Origin: a bacterium
Lineage (GTDB): Bacteria; Actinomycetota; Acidimicrobiia; Acidimicrobiales; CATQHL01
Direction: 5' to 3'
Assembly: GCA_026713745.1 (NCBI GenBank)
Contig: JAPONU010000026.1
Span: forward strand, 1 to 28,151
DNA: 28,151 nucleotides
Below, piece after piece: positions 16,129-25,630 of the stretch. Under the pieces are notes generated by a model that saw nothing but the letters and a program-made list of their open reading frames with translations, did no database searches and was not told the origin of the DNA. Positions within the stretch are counted from its first letter, which is position 1; each line of letters opens with the position of its first letter. The translations under genes and the position numbers were made by a program.

Positions 16129-16965
16129 TCATGATGCAGGGCCCTCCGTGCTGCTGGCGGACTCCCCCGTTCTCGGCGCGGACTCGGCGGGATCGGCTTC
16201 ACCATCTGGCTCGGCACCGCCGCCGGGGTCGCCGAAGTAGGCCTCGATCACCGCCGGGTCCTGCGTAACCTCCCCGGGCGTGCCCTCGGCCAGCACGGCA
16301 CCCTGATCCAGCACGACGACGCGCTCGCAGAGATCCGCCACGAACTGCACGTTGTGCTCCACCAGCAGGAACGCCACCTGTTGCTCGGCGTTCACAGCGC
16401 GTATCCGGTCGGCGATGTCGGCCACCAGCGTGGGGTTCACCCCGGAGGTGGCCTCGTCCAGCAGCACCAGCCGCGGTTCGCTCATCAGCGACATGCCGAT
16501 CTCCAGCAGCCGACGCTGGCCGCCCGAGAGATTCCCCGCCCGCTCGTGGCGCAGCCGGCTCAAGAGCAAGAAATCCAGCAACTCGTCGGCCCGGCGGCGC
16601 GTGGCGGCATCGGTACGGGCGAACAGCCCCGGCAAGCCCAGCGCACCCCACTGGAGGCTGAGGTGCATGTTCTCGGCCACCGACAGGTCCCGGTACACGC
16701 GGATGATCTGGAAGGTGCGCGACATGCCCATGCGCGCCACGTCGTGGGCTCGGCGCCCGGTGATGTCGGTCCCGCAGAAGCGGATCAGGCCGGCGTCTAC
16801 GGCCTGCACCCTGCTCAAACAGTCGAACAGCGTCGTCTTGCCGCTGCCGTTGGGGCCGATGAGGCCGACCATCTTGCCGGCCGCGACGCTGATGTCGACG
16901 CCATCCACGGCAGTGAGGCCGCCGAAGCGTTTGATGACGCCGCGGGCCTCCAGCAACACTGTCAC
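16129..16965 (-). CDS. livG: Branched-chain amino acid-type ABC transporter ATP-binding protein
   Basis: The second ATPase of the importer, 278 aa. Walker A GPNGSGKTT (K43), signature LSGGQ (146-150), Walker B LVLLDEA (D170, E171), and LLVEHNVQFV as H-loop. The MSRTFQIIRVYRDLSVAENM block after the Q-loop is typical of LivG. About 30 extra residues at the C-terminus are rich in Gly, Glu, Ser and Pro and look disordered. The GTG start overlaps the livM stop as GTGA, so translation is coupled. Confidence 0.93.
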   Translation of the reverse strand: MTVLLEARGVIKRFGGLTAVDGVDISVAAGKMVGLIGPNGSGKTTLFDCLSRVQAVDAGLIRFCGTDITGRRAHDVARMGMSRTFQIIRVYRDLSVAENMHLSLQWGALGLPGLFARTDAATRRRADELLDFLLLSRLRHERAGNLSGGQRRLLEIGMSLMSEPRLVLLDEATSGVNPTLVADIADRIRAVNAEQQVAFLLVEHNVQFVADLCERVVVLDQGAVLAEGTPGEVTQDPAVIEAYFGDPGGGAEPDGEADPAESAPRTGESASSTEGPAS

Positions 16966-18146
16966 GAGAGAGCCTCCGTCTCCGCGTCGCCGCCTGCTGC
17001 GGTCTCACCCTGAGCGCCGGACCCTGGTTCACTTCCGGCCCGTGCCTGCGCCGGACCGTCCCGGTCGCCGCCGGCGGGTCCCGCGGCGGCGGAATCGCCG
17101 AGCCCTTCCTCGGTGAGGCGGTCCGCCGCTCCCCCGCCCCTCCGGCGACCCTTCCAGCCCCAGACCTCGGCCAGGGACGCGCCCCGCCGGTCGACCAGCC
17201 CCACCAGTCCCCGCGGCACGAACAGCACGACCACGATCAGCAGCACACCCTGGGTCAGCAGGTGGTAGTCCAGCAGGTTGGCCCACAGCACCTCGCGCAG
17301 CCAGTACAGGGCAGCCGCGCCCAGCACGGGGCCGGCGACGGTGCCCAGACCGCCCAGCATCGTCCCCATGACGGCGTCGATGGTGCGCACCTCCACGAAG
17401 GCGATGTCGGGGTCCACGAACGTGTTCTGGTAGGCCCACAGGGCGCCGAACAGCCCCGTCGAGAGACCGGCGAAGCTGAAGATCGCCGTCTTGAGGCGCG
17501 TGGTGTCGATGCCGCGGGTCTCGGCGCCGATCTCGTCCTCGCGGATCGCCACCAACGCGGCGCCGAAACGGGTGCGGCGCAGCCACCATGTGAAGGACAC
17601 CAGCAGCACCACCAGCGCCAACTCCACGTAGTAGAACAACTGCCGGTTGAGGTACGGCGGCAGCGTCAGGCCCACGCCGCCACCGGTCAGCGGGCTCCAC
17701 ACACGCACGATCTCGCGGACCGCCACGAACGTGCCCAACATCGCAATCGAGAAGTAGGGCCCCTTCAGCCGCATGGTGGCACGGCCGATGGCGGCAGCCA
17801 GCACGCCGGCCACCAGCGCCCCCACCACGATGGCCGGCACGGGATGCCAGCCCACCTGCGGCCCGTTGGGTTGCAGCGAGATCAGGATCGCCGTGGCGTA
17901 GGCGCCGATGCCGAACCACACGGCGTGGCCGAAGTCCACATAGCCCGTGAAGCCGCCGGTGAGGTTCCAGTTCACCGCCACGCCGATGCTGGTGAGCATC
18001 AGCGTCAGCGTCAGCAGCGTGGCATTCGACGTACCGGACAGCAGGGGCAACACCGCCAACACCACCAAGACCACCAGCCCGACCAGGCCACCGACCACCC
18101 TCAGCAGCCGGCCCCCACGGAGTGCACCGCCCGCCTGAGCACTCAC
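16962..18146 (-). CDS. livM: Branched-chain amino acid-type ABC transporter permease
   Basis: Membrane permease of 394 aa that pairs with LivH. It has many hydrophobic segments. The LivM-type blocks are GGFTGYVDFGHAVWFGIGAYATA near the N-terminus and the cytoplasmic EAA-like loop ALVAIREDEIGAETRGI that docks on the ATPase. A hydrophilic tail of about 65 residues rich in Gly, Ala, Glu and Arg follows the last membrane segment and is longer than usual. GTG start, no strong ribosome binding site; livH lies 67 nt upstream. Confidence 0.92.
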   Translation of the reverse strand: MSAQAGGALRGGRLLRVVGGLVGLVVLVVLAVLPLLSGTSNATLLTLTLMLTSIGVAVNWNLTGGFTGYVDFGHAVWFGIGAYATAILISLQPNGPQVGWHPVPAIVVGALVAGVLAAAIGRATMRLKGPYFSIAMLGTFVAVREIVRVWSPLTGGGVGLTLPPYLNRQLFYYVELALVVLLVSFTWWLRRTRFGAALVAIREDEIGAETRGIDTTRLKTAIFSFAGLSTGLFGALWAYQNTFVDPDIAFVEVRTIDAVMGTMLGGLGTVAGPVLGAAALYWLREVLWANLLDYHLLTQGVLLIVVVLFVPRGLVGLVDRRGASLAEVWGWKGRRRGGGAADRLTEEGLGDSAAAGPAGGDRDGPAQARAGSEPGSGAQGETAAGGDAETEALS

Positions 18147-18213
18147 AGCCCGCTCTCCGCGCTCAAGAGGCCCGACACGCCGCTGACCGCCGCCACGTCG
18201 CTCGGTTCCCGGC

Positions 18214-19107
18214 TCATGTGCTCGTGGCGTCCACGTGACGCAAGCCCTTGAAGATGCCCTGGGGCCGCAATACCAGGGCCGCCACCAGCAGCACGAACGA
18301 TGCCACCACTGCCAGGTTGGTGCCGATGCGATCCACGTACAGCGCCAGCATCGCCTCGACGAGGCCCAGCACCATGGCGCCGCCGAGAGCGCCCCGCACC
18401 GATCCGAGGCCCGCCACGGCGGTGATGGCGAACGCCTTGAGGGTCAGCGGCGGGCCCTGGAACGGCTGGACCGCCAGCAGCGGGCTGACCAGGGCGCCCG
18501 CCACACCGGTGAGGCCGATGCAGAGGGCGAACGTGACGGCGTAGACCTTGGAGATGTCGACACCCACGATGCGCGCCGCCTCACGGTTCTGGGCGGCGGC
18601 GCGGATGCTCTTGCCCAGCCTGCTGCGCCCCAGGAACAGGCTCAGCGCAGCCGTGACCCCCACGGCCACGACAAGCACCCAGAACCGGGTGACGGGGATC
18701 GTCAACCGGTCGGTCAGCCTCCAGGCACCGTCCAGGTCGGTGTTGGCGAGGCGGAAGTCCGCCGAGAAGGCGATCTTCATGATGCTCTGCAGGATGATCG
18801 AGACGCCGAACATCACCAGCAGCGACACCAGCGCCGACCGGTTGATCACCCGGTTCACCAGCACCCGCTGCACCAGGTAGCCGAACAGCACCATCACACC
18901 GAAGACCGCCGGCGCCGAGACGAACGGGTCCACGTCCCAGAAGTCGCTCGCCATCCAGGCCAGGTACGCCCCCACCATCACGAACTCGCCGTGGGCGAGG
19001 TTGATGACGCCCATCACGCCCCAGATGACCGAGAAGCCGAGAACAAGGATCGTGTACATGCCCCCCAGGGCGATGCCGTTGATCAACGCCTGCGCGAAGT
19101 AGCTCAC
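18214..19107 (-). CDS. livH: Branched-chain amino acid-type ABC transporter permease
   Basis: Inner-membrane permease of 297 aa, the normal LivH length. The N-terminal LINGIALGGMYTILVLGFSVIWG and GVINLAHGEFVMVGAY blocks are diagnostic, and the SIRAAAQNREAARIVGVDI loop is the ATPase-docking region. GTG start. The substrate-binding protein gene ends 36 nt upstream in the same direction, so they are probably one transcript. Confidence 0.94.
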   Translation of the reverse strand: MSYFAQALINGIALGGMYTILVLGFSVIWGVMGVINLAHGEFVMVGAYLAWMASDFWDVDPFVSAPAVFGVMVLFGYLVQRVLVNRVINRSALVSLLVMFGVSIILQSIMKIAFSADFRLANTDLDGAWRLTDRLTIPVTRFWVLVVAVGVTAALSLFLGRSRLGKSIRAAAQNREAARIVGVDISKVYAVTFALCIGLTGVAGALVSPLLAVQPFQGPPLTLKAFAITAVAGLGSVRGALGGAMVLGLVEAMLALYVDRIGTNLAVVASFVLLVAALVLRPQGIFKGLRHVDATST

Positions 19108-19143
19108 AGCAGCGCCCTCACGGCAACGGCCCGGGAAGCGCCC

Positions 19144-20445
19144 TCAGCCACGGGGGTAGACCAGGCCGGCGACTGCGGCGGCGTCGGGGGCCACGACGAG
19201 GATCCGGCCGTCCTGCACCTGGATCGTGCCCATGGGCTTGGCGACATTCACGCCGCGCTCGTCGAAGGCTATGGGACCGTAGAAGGTGTCCGCCTGCAGA
19301 GAGCGCAGCGCCCGCCGCACCGCGTCGGTGTCGGTGCTGCCCGCCGACTCGATGGCGAGGTGCAGGGCCAGGGCCGCGGCGGTGGCGCTGGCAGCCTGGT
19401 ACACCGGCGGTTCGCCCCAGAGCCGCTGATAGTACGCCGCGTAGTCGGCGGCGCTGCCGAACCAGTCCCCCTCGTAGGCCATGGTGGCCTCCCACTGGGT
19501 GGGGCCGAGCACGCCGTCGACGTCGTCGTCGAGTTGGTCGACCAGCCTGGGATTCGACGGGCCCACGGTGATCAACATGGCGTCGGGCTCGAAGCCCAAC
19601 TCGTCGGCGGCGTTCACGAACAGCACGGCGTCGTTGTAGTGGCCGCCGCCCAGGAACACGTCGGGATCCAGGTTCCGGAACTTCGTCATGATGGCCGACA
19701 CGTCCTGGATGTCCTTCGGGTAGGTCTCGATGGCAAGCACCTCGATGCCCGCCGCCTCGAGGTGCCGCCGCGCCCCCACCGCGACCGCCGTCGGGAACGT
19801 CGTGTCCTCGTGCGCAATCACCGCCGTCACAGCCCCCCGGGCCGCGAGCGCCTCGATGGCCGAGCGGGTGTAGTCGCCGGCAACCGTGGCGACCAGGAAC
19901 AGATTCTGGAAGCCGCGCTCGAACATGGTGTCGGAGGTTCCGTTGCCCTCCACCATGATCACGTCGTTGGCCTCGGCGATGGCGCTGGTGCCTGTCGTGA
20001 GTCCGCTGGAGTACGGCCCCAGCAGGAAGTCCACCTCATCGGTGTCGATCAGCCTCTGGACCAGGTTGGCGGCGGTGTCGGCGTCGGACTCGTCGTCGTA
20101 GTAGACGATCTCGGCGGCGTAACGACCGCCGGCGATCCGGATGCCGCCGTAGTCCTCGTTCACCCAGCGAGCCCAGGTGTCGTAGCCCTGGCGCGAGTCC
20201 TTGCCCTCAACGGCGAACTTGCCGGTCTCGCTGAGCGCGGCGCCGATGCGGACCGTGCCGTCGAAGGCGCCCAAGTCCACGGAGGCGGCGGCGCCCTGCA
20301 CCGAAGCGACCTCCGCCGGGCTGTCCCCGCAGGCAGCGGTGGCCGTGGCGAGGGCCAGCAGCAGTCCGAACGCCCGAACGGGTCTCCGCACGCCGGACAC
20401 CACAGCACCAACCGGGCCGCCACCCACCGGGCACCGGGGAAACAC
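19144..20445 (-). CDS. ABC transporter substrate-binding lipoprotein (LivJ-like)
   Basis: Extracytoplasmic ligand-binding protein that delivers substrate to the LivHM permease; periplasmic-binding-protein type I fold (Peripla_BP_6). The N-terminus has Arg residues, a hydrophobic stretch LLLALATATAAC and a lipobox-like Cys39, so it is probably lipid-anchored. Family blocks include VRIGAALSETGKFAVEGKDSR, VDFLLGPYSSGLT and the DVFLGGGHYNDAV region. Ligand identity cannot be read; an amino acid, amide or other small carboxylate is likely. The start is uncertain: GTG 20445 gives 433 aa, while the tandem GTGs near 20403 would give a signal peptide of more typical length. The MFS gene ends 19 nt upstream. 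Confidence 0.9.
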   Translation of the reverse strand: MFPRCPVGGGPVGAVVSGVRRPVRAFGLLLALATATAACGDSPAEVASVQGAAASVDLGAFDGTVRIGAALSETGKFAVEGKDSRQGYDTWARWVNEDYGGIRIAGGRYAAEIVYYDDESDADTAANLVQRLIDTDEVDFLLGPYSSGLTTGTSAIAEANDVIMVEGNGTSDTMFERGFQNLFLVATVAGDYTRSAIEALAARGAVTAVIAHEDTTFPTAVAVGARRHLEAAGIEVLAIETYPKDIQDVSAIMTKFRNLDPDVFLGGGHYNDAVLFVNAADELGFEPDAMLITVGPSNPRLVDQLDDDVDGVLGPTQWEATMAYEGDWFGSAADYAAYYQRLWGEPPVYQAASATAAALALHLAIESAGSTDTDAVRRALRSLQADTFYGPIAFDERGVNVAKPMGTIQVQDGRILVVAPDAAAVAGLVYPRG

Positions 20446-20464
20446 CGGAGTCCGCGGGCTGCTG

Positions 20465-21829
20465 CTACCGCTGGTTCGGCACCACCCGCCGGGAGATCCC
20501 GGGGGTGCGCCCGAAGTACGCCAGCGTCGCCACGCCGGCCAGCACAGCGCCGAACAGGCCGCTGTAGTGGCTGAGGAACTGAAAGTCCTGCCACACCACC
20601 ACAGCCCCGCCGATGATGCCGCCGGCGCCGCCGGTGGCGCTCATCAGCAGATCGGCCGCACCCTGCACCGGCACGCGGTCCTCGGCCGGCACGGCGGAGG
20701 TGAACAGGGCCGTGCCCGCCACGAGGCAGCAGTTCCAGCCGAGCCCCACGCCGAACATCCCGGCGAACATGCCCCAGGCCACCTCGGGTGGCGTGTGCGC
20801 CGATATCTCCGCACCCAGAAAGCTGATCACGCCACCGGCAACGATCATGGGAGTCGGCCCGAGCCGCCCGGTCGCCCATCCCACCAGGGGCGCCAGGGCG
20901 TACATGCCCACGATGTGGGTCGAGATGACGAATCCGATGACCCGAATCGTCTGGTCGCCATCGGTCATGTGCAGCGGCGCCATCACCATCGTCGAGACCA
21001 TGACCCCCTGCCCCACCATCATCGCGACGGTAGCCAGACGGGCAGCAGGCGACCGGGCGATCAGCCCGAGCGAGCGGACCAGGCCGGCTCTGCCCGGCGC
21101 CGCCCCGGAACCGCCGCCGAGGCGGCGCGCCACCAGCAACGGATCGGGGTGCAGCCCCCGGTCCAGGATCAGCGCGGCCAGCGCGAACGCAACCGCCGCG
21201 AACAGGAACGGGCCGGCCAACTCGTCCAGACCCACCGACGTGGCGACAGAGGTTGCCGGGCCGGTCGCCAGCGTCGGTCCGGCTATGGCGCCCGCCGTCG
21301 TGGCCCCCACCAGCAGCCCGATCGTCCGGGCCCGGTCGGCCGGCGCCGCCAGATCGACCACCGCGAAGCGGGCGGCGAGCCCGCAGGCGGTACCGGTGCC
21401 GACGCCCAGCATCCCGACCACGACGAGCGGGAAGACGCCTGTAAGGCCGCCGGTCAGCGTCAGCAATGCCCCGGCGAGAGCCACCAGATAACCACCACGC
21501 AGTCCCACCCGGCGGCCGCTGCGGGCCATCAGCTTGGCCAGCGGCACAGCGGCGATCGCCGCGCCGGTGGCCATGCCGGCAGCGGCGATGCCGCTCAGCA
21601 GTTCGCTGCCGGTGATCTCGTTCGCAAGCACCGACACGAGACTGAAGGCGCCGCCCGCGCCGGCCCCACCCATCGCCACGACCACCATCAGCACCGCGAG
21701 GGTGCGCCGCTGGATTTCCCCGGCGTCGCGGCCGGTCACGGGATCGCTCCGGTCCGAGGAGGGCATCGGGGGCGCGGGACCCGTGCCGTCGGCGGGGCCG
21801 GCTGCTGTCACATCCAGCGCGTCCGCCAT
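20465..21829 (-). CDS. Major facilitator superfamily transporter
   Basis: A 454-aa integral membrane protein with about 12 hydrophobic segments. A basic cytoplasmic loop AKLMARSGRRVGLRGGYLVAL after the second helix fits the MFS motif A region, and a hydrophilic stretch around residues 230-255 separates the two six-helix halves. The first 40 residues are hydrophilic. Substrate unknown; drug-efflux and metabolite transporters both look like this. It leads the ABC transporter cluster with a 19-nt gap to the substrate-binding protein gene, so it may share substrate or regulation. ATG start with TAGTCT 6 nt upstream. Confidence 0.85.
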   Translation of the reverse strand: MADALDVTAAGPADGTGPAPPMPSSDRSDPVTGRDAGEIQRRTLAVLMVVVAMGGAGAGGAFSLVSVLANEITGSELLSGIAAAGMATGAAIAAVPLAKLMARSGRRVGLRGGYLVALAGALLTLTGGLTGVFPLVVVGMLGVGTGTACGLAARFAVVDLAAPADRARTIGLLVGATTAGAIAGPTLATGPATSVATSVGLDELAGPFLFAAVAFALAALILDRGLHPDPLLVARRLGGGSGAAPGRAGLVRSLGLIARSPAARLATVAMMVGQGVMVSTMVMAPLHMTDGDQTIRVIGFVISTHIVGMYALAPLVGWATGRLGPTPMIVAGGVISFLGAEISAHTPPEVAWGMFAGMFGVGLGWNCCLVAGTALFTSAVPAEDRVPVQGAADLLMSATGGAGGIIGGAVVVWQDFQFLSHYSGLFGAVLAGVATLAYFGRTPGISRRVVPNQR

Positions 21830-21835
21830 GTCGCC

Positions 21836-21841
21836 AGACTA
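21836..21841 (-). promoter_or_regulatory. Putative -10 (TAGTCT) for the MFS-liv cluster
   Basis: On the minus strand TAGTCT ends 6 nt before the MFS ATG, predicting a leaderless transcript for the transport cluster. There is no Shine-Dalgarno sequence. Confidence 0.4.
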
Positions 21842-21844
21842 CGA

Positions 21845-21870
21845 CCCTGCCCGGCGACCGGCGGGCAGGG
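21845..21870. promoter_or_regulatory. 9-bp dyad next to the MFS promoter
   Basis: A perfect inverted repeat CCCTGCCCG / CGGGCAGGG with an 8-bp centre covers the expected -35 to spacer region of the MFS promoter. Its position suggests an operator. The dyad lies between divergent genes and could also be a chance product of GC-rich DNA, although 9 perfect pairs are unusual. Confidence 0.4.
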
Positions 21871-22063
21871 GCGCCGGGCCCGCACGCCGGCCCGCCGGAA
21901 CCACGACGATCAGGGGTCCACCGGGCGCCGAGCCGGCGACGAAGAGGAGCACCCCCGGCCGTGACACGCCGGCGACGTGCCGGAGCGGGGTCCGGAACGA
22001 CGAAGAGGGCCGCCACCGGCCGGGGCCTTGAGCCACCTGGGGCTGCGGCGTTGCTCGTCCCGG

Positions 22064-22069
22064 TAGAGT
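22064..22069 (+). promoter_or_regulatory. Putative -10 (TAGAGT) for the peptidyl-prolyl isomerase gene
   Basis: TAGAGT ends 7 nt before a GTG codon at 22077 that is in frame with the isomerase. It supports a leaderless transcript starting there. Confidence 0.4.
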
Positions 22070-22076
22070 GCCGGCT

Positions 22077-22592
22077 GTGCAGTGGTCAGAACACCCGGCA
22101 ATGGCACTCGATCCCAAGTTGCGCTACTCGGCGACGCTCGACACGACCTGCGGCGGCATCGAACTGGACCTCCAAGCCGAGCGCTCGCCGCTGGCTGTCA
22201 ACAATTTCGTCTTCCTGGCGCAGCAGGGCTACTACGACAACTGCCCGGTGCACCGGGTCGTCCCGGGATTCGTCGTGCAGGCCGGCGATCCCACCGGCAC
22301 CGGCCGGGGCGGGCCCGGCTACCGCTTCGCCGACGAACTCGAGGGGCGCGGCCAGTACCGCGAGGGAACGCTCGCCATGGCGAACGCCGGCCCCAACACC
22401 AACGGGTCGCAGTTCTTCATCTGCCTGGGGAGCGTGAACCTGCCCCACAGCTACACCATCTTCGGCCAGGTCACCGCCGGCATGGAGGCCGTGCACGCCT
22501 TCGCCGCGCTGCCGCTGCGGGGCGAGACCCCCAAGGGCGACGCCAGCATCCGCTCGGTCACCATCAAGACCGACCCCGTCGCCGGCGCCTGA
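22077..22592 (+). CDS. Peptidyl-prolyl cis-trans isomerase, cyclophilin type
   Basis: A single-domain cyclophilin of 171 aa that speeds isomerisation of X-Pro bonds during folding. No signal peptide is seen, so it is probably cytoplasmic. Core motifs are VNNFVFLAQQGYYD, the active-site block VHRVVPGFVVQAGDPTGTGRGG (with the catalytic Arg), MANAGPNTNGSQFFI and YTIFGQV. The Trp that contacts cyclosporin in human CypA is replaced by His here (LPHSYTIFG), as in many bacterial forms. GTG 22077 is preferred because of the TAGAGT 7 nt upstream. ATG 22101 (MALDPKLRY) is a good alternative that removes 8 residues. Confidence 0.92.
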   Translation: MQWSEHPAMALDPKLRYSATLDTTCGGIELDLQAERSPLAVNNFVFLAQQGYYDNCPVHRVVPGFVVQAGDPTGTGRGGPGYRFADELEGRGQYREGTLAMANAGPNTNGSQFFICLGSVNLPHSYTIFGQVTAGMEAVHAFAALPLRGETPKGDASIRSVTIKTDPVAGA

Positions 22593-22699
22593 ACCCCTCC
22601 GGTGCCGCCGGCCCGAGCCACCCGCGCCGGGTCACCCGCGCCGGAACCCGCTCTCGTCGAGCAGTCCCGGCACCTCGGCGGTACGGGCCGCTCGGCGAG

Positions 22700-23302
22700 T
22701 CAGTTCTGCAGGCCGCCGACCACCAGCCGGCTGAACTCCCGGCCGATCTGCGCGGCGGTGGCCGGACCCTCGGGTCTGTACCAGAACGCCATGGAGTTCA
22801 TCATGCCGATGATGCCGATGGCGGCAAGCCGGGCGTTTATCTCGGGCTTGATCTCACCGGAGCGCTGGCCGCGGCGGATCTGCGACACGACGAACCTGTT
22901 GTAGACATCAGCCGCCTCGCGGATCGTCTTCTGGCGCACCTCGGAGAGCGCCCGGAACTCCCTGAAGAAGACCGAGGACTGCAGGCGCGTGGCGGCGAAG
23001 ACCTCAGCGTGCCTCCGGACGAGCGCCTCGATCATCTCGAGCGCGCTGCCGTCATGCTGGTCGAGTTCCTCGATGACGCCGAGCGCCGCGTCATAGGCCT
23101 CTTGGATGACACCGAAGAGCAGATCCTCCTTGGTGTCGATGTAGTAGTAGAGGCTGCCCTTGAGGATCCCCACCTCTTCGGCGATTTCCTGAATGGAGGT
23201 TGCCTCGTAGCCCTTGTCGTTGAAGATCTGCGCTGCCACATCCATGACTTCCTGCCGGCGGCGCTTGGAAGGCTTGGGGGTCTTGTTGGTGCCCTCGGGC
23301 AT
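22700..23302 (-). CDS. TetR/AcrR-family transcriptional regulator
   Basis: A 200-aa one-component repressor. The N-terminal helix-turn-helix spans about residues 15-62, with QEVMDVAAQIFNDKGYEATS then IQEIAEEVGILKGSLYYYIDTKEDLL. The C-terminal helices would bind an effector, plausibly an acyl-CoA given the neighbouring mutase genes. The ATG at 23302 has GAGGAG 8 nt upstream, so the longer in-frame extension is rejected. It is divergent from the mutase operon across 190 bp that hold a dyad in this gene's own promoter, so autorepression and control of the operon are likely. It converges on the cyclophilin gene. Confidence 0.9.
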   Translation of the reverse strand: MPEGTNKTPKPSKRRRQEVMDVAAQIFNDKGYEATSIQEIAEEVGILKGSLYYYIDTKEDLLFGVIQEAYDAALGVIEELDQHDGSALEMIEALVRRHAEVFAATRLQSSVFFREFRALSEVRQKTIREAADVYNRFVVSQIRRGQRSGEIKPEINARLAAIGIIGMMNSMAFWYRPEGPATAAQIGREFSRLVVGGLQN

Positions 23303-23347
23303 GTGGCCGCTCCTCAAACAACTGTTAGGTTGGCAGATCGGCGCTAG

Positions 23348-23372
23348 ATTGTAGTACGGCACCAAACCGTAC
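23348..23372 (-). promoter_or_regulatory. tetR promoter -10 with adjoining operator-like dyad
   Basis: On the minus strand TACAAT (23348-23353) is a strong -10 with a start of transcription about 38 nt before the tetR ATG. Immediately upstream, in the -35/-10 spacer, lies the inverted repeat GTACGG-N7-CCGTAC (23354-23372), a 19-bp dyad of the size TetR proteins bind. Repressor bound there would block RNA polymerase. Binding by this regulator is inferred. Confidence 0.55.
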
Positions 23373-23458
23373 ACAGCGGGGCGAGCCCCCGGCAGGATTA
23401 GCGAGAGGCAAGCGCAACCGGTCCGCGGATATCGTGCGTGGAGCGGATGGGCGCACCT

Positions 23459-23478
23459 CGGGCGGGCCGGGCCGCCCG
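23459..23478 (+). other. Hairpin just upstream of the acyl-CoA mutase start
   Basis: A perfect 7-bp stem CGGGCGG / CCGCCCG with a 6-nt loop ends 14 nt before the ATG. If transcribed it would sit beside the ribosome binding region, where only a weak GCAGAG is seen, and could affect translation. The role is speculative. Confidence 0.3.
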
Positions 23479-23492
23479 GCGCAGAGTCAGTT

Positions 23493-25177
<1,685 letters not shown>

Positions 25178-25181
<4 letters not shown>

Positions 25182-25630
25182 GCGACCCGGCCGGCGGCGC
25201 TGCAGGCCCCGACGCCGAGCGCGACCCGCAGCACACCCAGCCGGTGCGGGTAGTGCTGGCCAAGCTGGGGCTCGACGGCCACGACCGGGGCCTGAAGGTC
25301 GTGGCCCGCATGCTGCGCGACGCCGGCCTGGAGGTCATCTACCTGGGTTTGCGCCAGACGGCCGAATCGATCCTGCTCGCAGTCGAGCAGGAGGACGCCG
25401 ACGTGATCGGCCTCTCGATCCACAACGGCGGTCACCTCACGCTGGCACCCCGCATGGTGCGCGCCGTGCGCGCCGCCGGGCTGGACACCCCGGTCGTGGT
25501 GGGCGGGATCGTGCCCGAGTTGGATCTCGAACGGCTGCAAACCGCCGGCGTGTTCGCCGTGTTGGGCCCGGGAGCCTCGGCGACCGAGGTTGCCCACACG
25601 GTGCGGGCGGCCGCAGCCGGCCACCCATGA
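25178..25630 (+). CDS. icmB: Acyl-CoA mutase small subunit, B12-binding domain
   Basis: A 150-aa cobalamin-binding protein that completes the mutase. The base-off/His-on motif DGHDRG (D33, H35, G38) supplies the lower axial ligand, and GLSIHNGGH and VVVGGIVPE are the other cobalamin-contact loops of the Rossmann-like fold. The first 20 residues are a hydrophilic extension. The ATG overlaps the stop of the large subunit (ATGA), which favours equal synthesis of both chains. A split large/small layout is characteristic of isobutyryl-CoA and 2-hydroxyisobutyryl-CoA mutases, rather than the usual methylmalonyl-CoA mutase. Confidence 0.93.

Noticed and set aside
18235..20574. 779-aa open frame opposite livH, the substrate-binding protein and part of the MFS gene
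   Set aside because: His/Arg/Gln-rich low-complexity translation spanning three well-recognised genes on the other strand. No domain motifs.
22593..22699. CACCCGCGCCGG repeated twice between the cyclophilin and tetR genes
   Set aside because: Only two short copies 14 bp apart in very GC-rich DNA, with no dyad of note. Not enough to call a site.
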